NCBI GenBank assembly: GCA_910577935.1
Contig: CAJTOT010000007.1
Span: 1 to 11,639, forward strand
Length of the DNA: 11,639 nt
Direction of reading: 5' to 3'
Source of the DNA: an uncultured Hungatella sp.
GTDB lineage: Bacteria > Bacillota > Clostridia > Lachnospirales > Lachnospiraceae
Shown: positions 1-6,674 of the stretch, one piece after another
Layout: each line of letters starts with the position of its first letter
Position numbering within the stretch: position 1 is the stretch's first letter
Notes under the pieces: model-generated
Databases searched by the model: none
Told to the model about the DNA's origin: nothing
The model's input: only the letters and a program-made list of their open reading frames with translations
Made by a program: the position numbers and the translations under genes

Positions 1-191
1 GGTATTATCAGTATTCAGTCAAAAACCTTACCGCAGATGAGGTGATGGCGCTGAACGCGCTGCTTCTGGATATGGAGACAGAAGAATTCGTATTTCATGA
101 TTATAACAGGATCAGGGACTCCTTCTGGTATTATGACAAAACAGCGAAATTTGCCTTTAAGAAAAAACATGACTTCAGCCACCTGATATAA
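1..191 (+). CDS. C-terminal end of an unrecognised protein (5' partial)
   Basis: An open frame enters from the left edge (first full codon at 3) and stops with TAA at 189-191, leaving the last 62 residues. The fragment is rich in aromatic and charged residues (starts YYQYSVKNLTADEV, ends KKKHDFSHLI) and has no transmembrane stretch and no motif I can assign. The regular codon use and lack of stops make it credible as the end of a real gene. No convincing terminator follows it, although the next gene has its own promoter about 90 bp downstream. I do not recognise the family, so no function is proposed. Confidence 0.6.
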   Translation, partial: YYQYSVKNLTADEVMALNALLLDMETEEFVFHDYNRIRDSFWYYDKTAKFAFKKKHDFSHLI

Positions 192-277
192 CCCTGCGGG
201 CCATGAACGCGCGGGAGAGGTGACGCCTGAAGATTCTCTGATTTGGAGGCGGGACGAGAGGGGCGGGAAAACTTTTC

Positions 278-306
278 TTGAATAATCAGAGGCTTTTCGG
301 TATAAT
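278..306 (+). promoter_or_regulatory. Sigma-A type promoter for trmO
   Basis: A -35 box TTGAAT (278-283) and a perfect -10 box TATAAT (301-306) are separated by exactly 17 bp. Transcription should start near 313, giving a leader of about 170 nt before trmO. The stretch 192-277 between the upstream stop and this promoter is GC-rich and shows no gene. Confidence 0.75.
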
Positions 307-313
307 GAGGTCT

Positions 314-449
314 AAAAGCGGGAGGGATACTGAACGGTTACGCTTTTTACTTTGAAAATCCGCCGCCCAATAGGCGGCATCCATTCAGGTATGCCAAATG
401 CGCCCGCCGGTCTTTTATGGGGTGGTGGCGCGTCCGCCGCCGGGCGCAT
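314..449 (+). other. Hairpin-rich 5' leader of trmO
   Basis: Three inverted repeats fill the predicted leader: AAAAGCG (314-320) with CGCTTTT (341-347); GCCGCC (362-367) with GGCGGC (373-378) around a 5-nt loop; and ATGCGCCCG (398-406) with CGGGCGCAT (441-449). The last hairpin ends 17 nt before the ribosome site at 467. The first is followed by five T residues but its stem is short and AU-rich at the base. It matches no riboswitch class that I recognise. Whether it controls trmO or is only a stable leader cannot be told from the sequence. Confidence 0.4.
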
Positions 450-481
450 GGAGGTTTACTTTTATCAGGAGAAGACCAGCT

Positions 482-1162
482 ATGAAAATAATTGCCCGCA
501 TCAAGACAGATTTCCCTGACAAATTCGGCATACCCAGGCAGAGCGGCCTGGTAGAGTCCCTGTGGGGGACTATTATATTTGAGCCGGAGTACAGAAAACC
601 GGAGGCGCTCAGAGGGCTGGAGGAGTTTTCCCATATATGGCTGCTCTGGCAGTTCTCCCAGTCGAAAAAAGAACATTGGTCAGCCACGGTGAAACCGCCA
701 AGGCTGGGAGGAAAGAAACGCATGGGGGTGTTCGCCACCAGATCTCCGTTCCGCCCCAACAATATAGGGCTCTCCTGCGTCCGTCTGGAGGGCATACGAT
801 TGGATGAGAAACTGGGTCCTGTGGTGCAGGTGTCCGGCGGGGATCTCATGGACGGCACGCCGATCTACGACATTAAACCCTACATTCCGTTTACCGACTG
901 CCGACCGGAAGCAGAGGAGGGGTATACCAGAGAAACCCGAAAGCATAAGCTGGAAGTGGATTTTCCGGAGGCGCTGCTGAACATGTATCCGGAGGAGAAA
1001 CGAAGGGCTGTGGTGGAAGTCCTGGCGCAGGACCCCAGACCCGCTTATGTGCAGGACCCGGAGCGGATCTACGGCGTGCCCTTTGGGGGATTTGACGTGA
1101 AGTTCCAGGTGGAGGGAGAGCGTCTGAAAGTCCGCGGCGTTGAGAAGCTGCCTTATCACTGA
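482..1162 (+). CDS. trmO: tRNA (N6-threonylcarbamoyladenosine37-N6)-methyltransferase TrmO
   Basis: TrmO (TsaA/YaeB family) is an S-adenosylmethionine-dependent beta-barrel enzyme that methylates t6A at position 37 of certain threonine tRNAs, tuning decoding next to the anticodon. The 226-residue product matches the family along its length: PRQSGLV near residues 18-24, GLEEFSHIWLLW at 47-58, PPRLGG then GVFATRSPFRPNNIGLS at about 72-97, DLMDGTPIYDIKPYIPF around 122-138, and LAQDPRPAY near 183-191 in the C-terminal part. Its length is close to the E. coli protein. The start at 482 is chosen because AGGAGAAG (467-474) lies 7 nt upstream and the product then begins MKIIARIKTDF, as the family does. 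An in-frame ATG at 398 lies inside a leader hairpin and would add 28 unrelated residues. The gene is monocistronic as far as can be seen. Confidence 0.93.
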   Translation: MKIIARIKTDFPDKFGIPRQSGLVESLWGTIIFEPEYRKPEALRGLEEFSHIWLLWQFSQSKKEHWSATVKPPRLGGKKRMGVFATRSPFRPNNIGLSCVRLEGIRLDEKLGPVVQVSGGDLMDGTPIYDIKPYIPFTDCRPEAEEGYTRETRKHKLEVDFPEALLNMYPEEKRRAVVEVLAQDPRPAYVQDPERIYGVPFGGFDVKFQVEGERLKVRGVEKLPYH

Positions 1163-1342
1163 GCAGGACAAAGGGTCTGTTTCGCCAAATTCATGAATCA
1201 GGGAACGCCGAGATATCTGTCTTGTCAAGCCCAAAGTGAATCGGCAGGCAGGGTTATTACAACAACAGAAAAGACTTTTGAAACGACAAAAAAGTTGCAC
1301 AAAAAGAAAAGTGAAATTTCATCATATTTGTATAAAATAAGT
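1163..1342. other. Intergenic stretch between trmO and the adhE promoter, no gene
   Basis: No coding frame with a ribosome site and no convincing intrinsic terminator for trmO was found here. The region turns from mixed composition to strongly AT-rich towards 1340. A 10-bp palindrome ATTCATGAAT sits at 1189-1198. A TATAAA at 1331-1336 lacks a properly spaced -35. Confidence 0.5.
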
Positions 1343-1404
1343 ATTGATATTTTTTTAACGATGCAGTAAAATAGAACCATAAGATATGTTAAAAAAATAT
1401 CAAT
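1343..1404. promoter_or_regulatory. Pair of Rex-like redox operators in inverted orientation
   Basis: ATTGATATTTTTTTAAC at 1343-1359 recurs as its exact reverse complement at 1388-1404, a perfect 17-bp inverted repeat with a 28-bp spacer. Each arm also resembles the Rex operator TTGTTAANNNNTTAACAA: 1344-1361 and 1386-1403 each match 11 of its 14 fixed positions. The first covers the -35 and spacer of the adhE promoter; the second covers roughly +8 to +25. Rex is the NADH/NAD+-sensing repressor known to control adhE-type genes in clostridia: it leaves DNA when NADH is high. The arrangement therefore predicts derepression of ethanol formation under reducing load. Rex identity is inferred from sequence similarity; the repeat itself is seen directly. 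Confidence 0.65.
1344..1372 (+). promoter_or_regulatory. Sigma-A type promoter of adhE
   Basis: The -35 box TTGATA (1344-1349, 5 of 6 to consensus) and the -10 box TAAAAT (1367-1372, 5 of 6) are separated by 17 bp. Transcription is expected near 1379, about 135 nt before the adhE start codon. The -35 and spacer lie inside a Rex-like operator. Confidence 0.75.
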
Positions 1405-1449
1405 CCCAAAGCACCAGCATATCTGAAGAATCAGTTAGCGAAGTAGGCG

Positions 1450-1508
1450 GCCGGCAATAAGGCAGCCGGCGACGAAGCAACCAGCAAACAAAGTTCCATT
1501 TAGGAGGT
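1450..1508 (+). promoter_or_regulatory. adhE leader hairpin and strong ribosome binding site
   Basis: GCCGGC (1450-1455) can pair with GCCGGC (1465-1470) over a 9-nt loop in the untranslated leader. AGGAGGT (1502-1508) follows, 5 nt before the adhE ATG, and is a near-perfect anti-16S match that fits a highly translated fermentation enzyme. Confidence 0.6.
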
Positions 1509-1513
1509 CCAGT

Positions 1514-4123
1514 ATGGCAAAGATTGAAAAAAACACCGTACCAGAAATCATCGACAGCGTGGAAGCATTGACCGCTAAAATGAAGGCGATGCGTGAAGCG
1601 CAGAAGGTATTTGCTGCCTACACTCAGGAGCAGGTAGACAAAATCTTCTTTGAGGCAGCAAAAGCAGCGAACAAGCAGCGTATTCCTCTGGCAAAGATGG
1701 CTGTCGCGGAGACAGGCATGGGTGTGGTAGAGGACAAGGTTATCAAGAACAACTATGCAGCAGAGTATATTTACAATGCTTACAAGGATACAAAAACCTG
1801 CGGCGTTATTGAGGAAGACAAGGCTTACGGAATTAAGAAAATCGCGGAGCCTATCGGCCTTATCGCGGCGGTTATTCCGACTACAAACCCGACATCTACA
1901 GCTATTTTTAAAACTCTTATTGCGCTTAAGACTCGAAACGCAATCATCATCTCCCCACATCCCCGCGCTAAAAACTGTACAATCGCAGCAGCGAAGCTGG
2001 TTCTGGAAGCAGCTGTCAAGGCGGGCGCTCCGGAAGGCATCATCAGCTGGATCGACGTGCCTTCTCTGGAACTGACCCAGGAGGTCATGAAGGGTTCTGA
2101 CACGATCCTTGCAACCGGCGGTCCGGGCATGGTGCATGCTGCCTATTCTTCAGGAAAACCGGCTCTCGGCGTAGGCGCAGGCAACACACCGGTTATTATT
2201 GATGACACCGCGGACATTAAGATGGCGGTAAGCTCCATCATCCATTCCAAGACATTTGACAACGGCATGATCTGCGCTTCCGAGCAGTCCGTGACTGTGA
2301 TGGAACCGGTTTACGACGCGGTAAAGAAAGAATTTGAACTGAGAGGCTGTTATTTCTTAAAGGGCGACGAGCTGAACAAGGTCCGCAAGACCATCCTGAT
2401 CAACGGCGCGCTGAACGCCAAGATCGTGGGACAGAGCGCGTACAAGATCGGTCAGCTGGCCGGCATCGAGGTTCCGAAGAGCACAAAGATTCTCATCGGC
2501 GAGGTTGAGTCCGTGGACATCTCCGAGGAGTTTGCCCATGAGAAGCTGTCTCCTGTGCTGGCTATGTACAAGGCAAAAACATTTGACGAGGCGATCGCAA
2601 AGGCCGAGAGACTGGTTGCGGACGGCGGATACGGCCACACAGCATCTCTGTACATCGACGTGAGAGAGCAGGAGAAGATGGCAAAGCATGCGGCTGCCAT
2701 GAAGACCTGCCGTATCGTTGTCAACACTCCGTCCTCCCACGGCGGAATCGGAGACCTGTACAACTTTAAGCTGGTTCCGTCTCTGACACTGGGCTGCGGA
2801 AGCTGGGGCGGGAACTCCGTATCCGAGAACGTGGGTGTGAAGCACCTGCTGAATATCAAGACCGTAGCCGAGAGGAGAGAGAATATGCTTTGGTTCCGTG
2901 CACCTGAGAAGGTATACTTTAAGAAAGGATGTATGCCGGTAGCATTAGACGAGTTGAAACATGTGCTGGGCAAGAAGAGAGCCTTTATCGTGACAGACTC
3001 TTTCCTGTACATGAACGGCTACACCAAGCCGATTACCGACAAATTAGACGAGATGGGCATTGTGTACCAGTGCTTCTCCAACGTTCAGCCTGACCCGACC
3101 CTGGCCAACGCCCAGGAAGGCGCAAAGGCTATGACAGCATTTAAGCCTGATGTGATCATCGCTCTGGGCGGCGGTTCCGCTATGGACGCCGGAAAGATCA
3201 TGTGGGTAATGTACGAGCATCCGGAAGTAGATTTCCAGGATATGGCTATGCGCTTTATCGATATCCGCAAGAGAGTCTACACATTCCCCAAGATGGGCGA
3301 GAAGGCTTACTTTGTGGCCATCCCCACTTCCTCCGGTACAGGTTCCGAGGTGACTCCGTTCGCGGTTATTACAGACCAGGAGACCGGTGTGAAATACCCC
3401 CTTGCCGACTATCAGCTGCTGCCTAACATGGCTATCATCGATACAGACAACATGATGAGCCAGCCCAAGGGCCTGACCAGCGCTTCCGGCGTTGACGTTC
3501 TGACCCATGCCCTGGAGGCTTACGCTTCTGTTATGGCTACAGACTACACAGACGGACTTGCGTTAAAAGCAATGAAAAATGTTTTCGAATACCTTCCGAC
3601 ATGTTATAATGAAGGCAGCAACGTGGAGGCCCGCGCCAAGATGGCTGACGCTTCCTGCATGGCCGGCATGGCATTTGCCAACGCCTTCCTGGGAGTCTGC
3701 CACTCCATGGCTCACAAGCTGGGCGCGTTCCATCATCTGCCCCACGGCATCGCCAATGCCCTTCTGATCTCTCTTGTAGTAGAGTTCAACGCAGAAGAAT
3801 GCCCGGCCAAGATGGGAACCTTCTCCCAGTATCAGTATCCCCACACCCGCGCCAGATACGCAGAGTGCGCCCGCTTCGTAGGCATCCAGGCCAAGGACGA
3901 CGAGGAAGCCGTGAAGAAGCTGATCGAGAAGATCGAGGAGCTGAAAGCCGCCGTAGGCGTGAAGAAGACTATCAAGGAATACGGCATCGACGAGAAGTAC
4001 TTCCTGGATACTCTGGACGACATGGTAGAGCAGGCCTTCGACGACCAGTGCACCGGCGCCAACCCCAGATATCCGCTGATGAGCGAAATCAAAGAAATGT
4101 ACCTGAAGGCATACTATGGCTAA
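1514..4123 (+). CDS. adhE: Bifunctional acetaldehyde-CoA/alcohol dehydrogenase AdhE
   Basis: AdhE converts acetyl-CoA to acetaldehyde and then ethanol, using two NADH, and regenerates NAD+ in mixed-acid fermentation; family members polymerise into cytosolic spirosomes. The 869 residues are near the usual length (E. coli 891). The aldehyde dehydrogenase domain spans about 1-445, with the GAGNTPV motif at 221-227 and the catalytic cysteine C254 in FDNGMICASEQS. A short linker (RRENMLWF) leads to the iron-dependent alcohol dehydrogenase domain, about 458-869. That domain has the nucleotide loop LGGGSAMD at 551-558, TSSGTGSEVTPF near 605-616, and metal ligands D661, H665, H730 and H744 (in DVLTHALEAY, GVCHSMAHKLG and LPHG). 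All key residues are intact. The gene has its own promoter with Rex-like operators and stands alone upstream of a repeat pair. Within it, AGGAG at 2873-2877 precedes ATG 2885 (M458) exactly at the domain boundary, a possible internal start. Confidence 0.97.
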   Translation: MAKIEKNTVPEIIDSVEALTAKMKAMREAQKVFAAYTQEQVDKIFFEAAKAANKQRIPLAKMAVAETGMGVVEDKVIKNNYAAEYIYNAYKDTKTCGVIEEDKAYGIKKIAEPIGLIAAVIPTTNPTSTAIFKTLIALKTRNAIIISPHPRAKNCTIAAAKLVLEAAVKAGAPEGIISWIDVPSLELTQEVMKGSDTILATGGPGMVHAAYSSGKPALGVGAGNTPVIIDDTADIKMAVSSIIHSKTFDNGMICASEQSVTVMEPVYDAVKKEFELRGCYFLKGDELNKVRKTILINGALNAKIVGQSAYKIGQLAGIEVPKSTKILIGEVESVDISEEFAHEKLSPVLAMYKAKTFDEAIAKAERLVADGGYGHTASLYIDVREQEKMAKHAAAMKTCRIVVNTPSSHGGIGDLYNFKLVPSLTLGCGSWGGNSVSENVGVKHLLNIKTVAERRENMLWFRAPEKVYFKKGCMPVALDELKHVLGKKRAFIVTDSFLYMNGYTKPITDKLDEMGIVYQCFSNVQPDPTLANAQEGAKAMTAFKPDVIIALGGGSAMDAGKIMWVMYEHPEVDFQDMAMRFIDIRKRVYTFPKMGEKAYFVAIPTSSGTGSEVTPFAVITDQETGVKYPLADYQLLPNMAIIDTDNMMSQPKGLTSASGVDVLTHALEAYASVMATDYTDGLALKAMKNVFEYLPTCYNEGSNVEARAKMADASCMAGMAFANAFLGVCHSMAHKLGAFHHLPHGIANALLISLVVEFNAEECPAKMGTFSQYQYPHTRARYAECARFVGIQAKDDEEAVKKLIEKIEELKAAVGVKKTIKEYGIDEKYFLDTLDDMVEQAFDDQCTGANPRYPLMSEIKEMYLKAYYG

Positions 4124-4137
4124 TCAATGAGCAGTGC

Positions 4138-4202
4138 GAAATAAGACAAATAGCAAATTTCGTTGTGCTCGCACATAAGAAATTTGCTATTAGGCTTATT
4201 TC
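4138..4202. repeat. Long imperfect inverted repeat after adhE
   Basis: Bases 4138-4160 and 4180-4202 form 23-nt arms that pair except at two positions, enclosing a 19-nt loop that itself holds GTGC/GCAC. It starts 15 nt after the adhE stop and could stabilise the 3' end of the mRNA or attenuate readthrough. There is no T-run after the right arm, so it is not a standard intrinsic terminator. The right arm belongs to the first copy of the direct repeat that follows. Confidence 0.65.
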
Positions 4203-4261
4203 ATAGGGCGAATGCCCGCCACTGAGATGGAGCGAAGCGGAATCGAAGTGGAGCACTGCGG
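4165..4261. repeat. Structured 97-bp intergenic repeat, copy 1
   Basis: This segment recurs at 4311-4407 with two substitutions (T4169/C4315 and C4238/A4384), a spacing of 146 bp. It contains GGGC-GAAT-GCCC, a short hairpin starting at about 4206, and ends with GCACTGC, which can pair with GCAGTGC just after the adhE stop. It has no credible coding content; minus-strand open frames through both copies only translate the same repeat. It looks like a dispersed intergenic repeat or MITE-like element, but only two adjacent copies can be seen here. Confidence 0.8.
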
Positions 4262-4310
4262 GGTCGTTCCCAAAGGAATGTACGAAGCAGGGCCAATAAG
4301 AAGATGCGCA

Positions 4311-4407
4311 GTGCCCGCACATAAGAAATTTGCTATTAGGCTTATTTCATAGGGCGAATGCCCGCCACTGAGATGGAGCGAAGAGGAATCGAAGTGGAGC
4401 ACTGCGG
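4311..4407. repeat. Structured 97-bp intergenic repeat, copy 2
   Basis: This is the second copy, 95 of 97 identical to 4165-4261. It lies within GCGCAGTGC (starting near 4306) and GCACTGCGGCGC (ending near 4410), which pair to close the element. The 49 bp between the copies carries a TTCC-CAAA-GGAA hairpin (4267-4278). After this copy, TTAC-8-GTAA (4414-4429) forms a small imperfect palindrome before the ribosome site of the next gene. No clear promoter for that gene was found in 4124-4451, so it may be read through from adhE. Confidence 0.8.
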
Positions 4408-4451
4408 CGCCGCTTACGCAATTATGTAATGTATAAGGAAGGGAGAATAAT

Positions 4452-5204
4452 ATGAAGACAGATAAAATTTTGTCCACACGTACCCATAAGATCATCTACC
4501 AGGTAGGTGACACTGCCGTGAAAGTATTTGACAAGAATTATCCCAAGGCAGACGTTCTCAACGAGGCTCTCAACCAGGCCAGAGTGGAGGAGACCGGTCT
4601 TCCGATCCCAAAGGTTCACGGTGTAAACGTGACCGACGACGGAAACTGGTGTATTGTCACCGACTATATTGAAGGCAAGACCCTGGAGGAGATCATGGCA
4701 GAGGACCCGGATCATGTTGAGAGATACATGAGAGACTTCGTAGCCCTTCAGATGGAAGTGCACAGTAAAAAATGTCCTAAGTTAAACAAGCTGAAAGACA
4801 AGTGGAACAGCAAGATCTCCGATTCCAAAGAGTTAAACGCGACCACCCGCTACGAGCTGCACACCCGTCTGTCCAGCATGCCGAAGCACAACAAGGTGCT
4901 TCACGGCGACTTTAACCCCAGCAACATCATGGTAGATGCCAAAGGCCGCTACTATATTCTGGACTGGTCTCACGCTACCCAGGGCAACGCGTCCGCCGAT
5001 GCCGCTACCACCTATCTTCTGTTCTCCCTGAAGGACCAGAAGCTGGCGGATCTGTATCTGGATACATTCTGCGAGATGAGCGACACCGCAAAGCAGTATG
5101 TTCAGAGATGGATGCCCATCACCGCCGCCTCCAGACTGAACAAGAAGCTCCCGGGGGAGAGAGAGCTGTTGGAGAGCTGGCTGGATGTGGTTGAGTACGA
5201 ATAA
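4452..5204 (+). CDS. APH/choline-kinase fold phosphotransferase, substrate unknown
   Basis: The 250-residue product has the aminoglycoside-phosphotransferase (PF01636) kinase fold. K24 in AVKVF is the probable ATP-binding lysine. VLHGDFNPSNIMVD carries the catalytic loop (H151, D153, N158), and ILDWSHA carries the metal-binding aspartate D171. The family phosphorylates hydroxyl groups on small molecules (sugars, choline-like amines, antibiotics) in the cytoplasm. There is no close resemblance to a named resistance enzyme, and the chromosomal setting behind adhE speaks against a dedicated resistance gene. The start at 4452 follows AAGGGAGA with GGAG 6 nt upstream. The gene lies 328 bp after adhE, beyond the repeat pair, and ends about 60 bp before an intrinsic terminator. 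It may be co-transcribed with adhE or have a weak promoter that I could not define. The substrate cannot be inferred from the sequence. Confidence 0.85.
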   Translation: MKTDKILSTRTHKIIYQVGDTAVKVFDKNYPKADVLNEALNQARVEETGLPIPKVHGVNVTDDGNWCIVTDYIEGKTLEEIMAEDPDHVERYMRDFVALQMEVHSKKCPKLNKLKDKWNSKISDSKELNATTRYELHTRLSSMPKHNKVLHGDFNPSNIMVDAKGRYYILDWSHATQGNASADAATTYLLFSLKDQKLADLYLDTFCEMSDTAKQYVQRWMPITAASRLNKKLPGERELLESWLDVVEYE

Positions 5205-5267
5205 AGCCAAGGCAGAGCTTACCGCCGAGTGTGTATGCGCTGACGCGGCTGCCTGAATGAGTATAAG

Positions 5268-5304
5268 GACTGCAGAGATACTTGTGTGTTTCTGCAGTCT
5301 TTTT
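5268..5304 (+). terminator. Rho-independent terminator after the kinase gene
   Basis: GACTGCAGA (5268-5276) pairs perfectly with TCTGCAGTC (5291-5299), and the stem can extend inward with wobble pairs. Five T residues (5300-5304) follow. A second, bulged hairpin (AGGCAG 5210-5215 with CTGCCT 5249-5254, and CCGC/GCGG inside) precedes it. Read on the minus strand there is no T-run, so it should not stop the convergent gene efficiently. Confidence 0.88.
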
Positions 5305-5388
5305 ATGTTGAAACTGCCTGCTATGCTTTTTGAAAAATCCAAACAGTGAAAAATAAATGTTCACTTCCCCGATAAATAAATTATAATT

Positions 5389-6465
5389 TCAGCATGAAAG
5401 ATAGCTGTATCCCATTCTCCAGGTCCCCTTACCTGCATTTTCTTTATAAAACAGGTTCAGCGTTCCGATATTATTATCAAGAAAGAAATGATATCCTCTC
5501 CTATATTCCTGTCCCCTGGAATATTCCTGTTCCCTGTTATATTCCTCCATTGCCTGGATGCAGGCAAGATTGATTTTCTGTTTTACCGGCTCGCTGATCT
5601 TTACGCCCGGTATAGTTATTATAACAGTATTTGTATCCTCACTTGGTTTATTATAAAAGTACAGACAATATGGTATGTTCATAACTCTGGTTGGCGGGTT
5701 TGGATTTTTGTTTTTTGAGCAGGGATAATATATATCCGGCATATTAATTACAATGCGGACAGACCCGTTTTCCGGAGCTATATTAGTGGTAAGCTCCTTG
5801 AAATTAAAATTAACATTAAACCAGCCGTCGTCAGTGCTGTAAGAGGCATTGAACCTGACAGTTTTGAATTCACAGATGTCTATAAAAAATGTATCGCCCA
5901 ATATATACTGTTCCAGCTCTGCCTGAAGTTTTTTTGTGTTCTCTTTTCTGATTTTTTCCCGCTCTATGGATTCAGCTATCTCAGCGTCTGTTTGATAGGG
6001 AAAGAAATCATGTGCATTATAATTATTGCCAGACTGATAATGATTTTTTGAAATCTCTCTAAGCACACTCTGCACAAAGGAAATCACATCTTCATAATAC
6101 TGTCTTGCGTTTTTTATGTGGATTTTTTCGTCATCCCCCAGCCGGGCATTTTTGTAAACCAGGTGGTCCGGCTCATGATAGGAGTGTTCTCCCTGCCGTC
6201 CTCCTGTGAAGTGAAATTTTGATGTCAGAAAAGCTCCGCCAAATCTGTTGCGTATCATTTCATGAACAAAATTGCAGGCTTCCGCCCCCCGATAGTTCGG
6301 GTGTTTATTTGAGGAATGAATGTGCCAGTAATCAGCAAGGCATCCTCTCTCCAAGGTCAATGTATCCATTGTCTGGTAAGGATTGATTTCGTCCGGCAGG
6401 TAATAGCTCCACCAGATGGGAATCCGTTTATTTCTGTAATAGGTGTATTTTGGTTCTTCGTACAT
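5389..6465 (-). CDS. Hypothetical 358-residue protein, AT-rich orphan
   Basis: A single long open frame on the minus strand starts at 6465 behind a strong ribosome site, GGAGGA (6472-6477 on the complement) 6 nt upstream, which supports it as a real gene. I do not recognise the family. There is no signal peptide or membrane span. The N-terminal third is rich in Trp, Tyr and His, with a His cluster at H48, H50, H55, H68, H85, H94, H97 and H101 (in YWHIH and HSYHEPDH) that might bind metal. Residues about 155-190 are highly charged and probably helical. Beta-rich segments follow, and a short repeat EQEYSRGQEYRRG lies near 312-324. The base composition is clearly more AT-rich than in both flanks and the gene is isolated, converging on the kinase and diverging from the exonuclease, which suggests horizontal acquisition (inference). 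No promoter with good -35 and -10 boxes was found upstream. Confidence 0.75.
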   Translation of the reverse strand: MYEEPKYTYYRNKRIPIWWSYYLPDEINPYQTMDTLTLERGCLADYWHIHSSNKHPNYRGAEACNFVHEMIRNRFGGAFLTSKFHFTGGRQGEHSYHEPDHLVYKNARLGDDEKIHIKNARQYYEDVISFVQSVLREISKNHYQSGNNYNAHDFFPYQTDAEIAESIEREKIRKENTKKLQAELEQYILGDTFFIDICEFKTVRFNASYSTDDGWFNVNFNFKELTTNIAPENGSVRIVINMPDIYYPCSKNKNPNPPTRVMNIPYCLYFYNKPSEDTNTVIITIPGVKISEPVKQKINLACIQAMEEYNREQEYSRGQEYRRGYHFFLDNNIGTLNLFYKENAGKGTWRMGYSYLSC

Positions 6466-6631
6466 ATTCAGTCCTCCAAGTTTCCTTTTGTGTTATTTGC
6501 CGTATCTTTAAGTTTATTTAAAATTCTATTAGTTGGGAATGACGCTGAATGGCGTTTTTATTTCTATCAGGGAAATGTGGGGCTGTACACGCCATGATTA
6601 ATTACTTCGCTGATCAGCCATGGGCGGGCAG
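6466..6631. other. Left half of the divergent intergenic region, no gene
   Basis: This stretch is AT-rich next to the orphan gene, then mixed. A weak ACGC-6-GCGT hairpin followed by TTTTATTT lies around 6542-6563. No coding frame with a ribosome site was found. It precedes the two hairpins described at 6632-6704. Confidence 0.4.
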
Positions 6632-6673
6632 GCAAAAATCCCATCGCCGCAGGCGATTTTCATGGGTTTTTGC
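6632..6673. repeat. Long near-symmetrical hairpin in divergent intergenic region
   Basis: GCAAAAA (6632-6638) pairs with TTTTTGC (6667-6673), CCCAT (6640-6644) with ATGGG (6662-6666), and CGCC (6645-6648) with GGCG (6652-6655) over a 3-nt loop, with a bulge at 6656-6661. It has A-tract and T-tract flanks like a two-way terminator, yet it stands between divergent genes where no transcript is expected to end. Confidence 0.6.
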
Positions 6674-6674
6674 T

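Noticed and set aside
398..481. Upstream in-frame ATG that would lengthen TrmO by 28 residues
   Set aside because: It lies inside a hairpin arm without a ribosome site, the added residues do not resemble the family, and ATG 482 has AGGAGAAG 7 nt upstream.
1295..1336. Alternative adhE promoter TTGCAC with TATAAA
   Set aside because: The spacer would be 30 bp, far outside the normal range; TTGATA-17-TAAAAT downstream is much better.
4138..4202. Intrinsic terminator of adhE
   Set aside because: The stem is long, but the right arm is followed by ATAGGGCG rather than a T-run, so it is recorded as an inverted repeat.
4089..4495. Minus-strand open frames through the 97-bp repeats
   Set aside because: Both merely translate the same structured repeat, have no ribosome sites, and overlap the end of adhE or the start of the kinase gene.
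4452..5204. Aminoglycoside resistance gene
   Set aside because: Only the general APH kinase fold is supported. Nothing matches a specific resistance enzyme and no mobile element is nearby.
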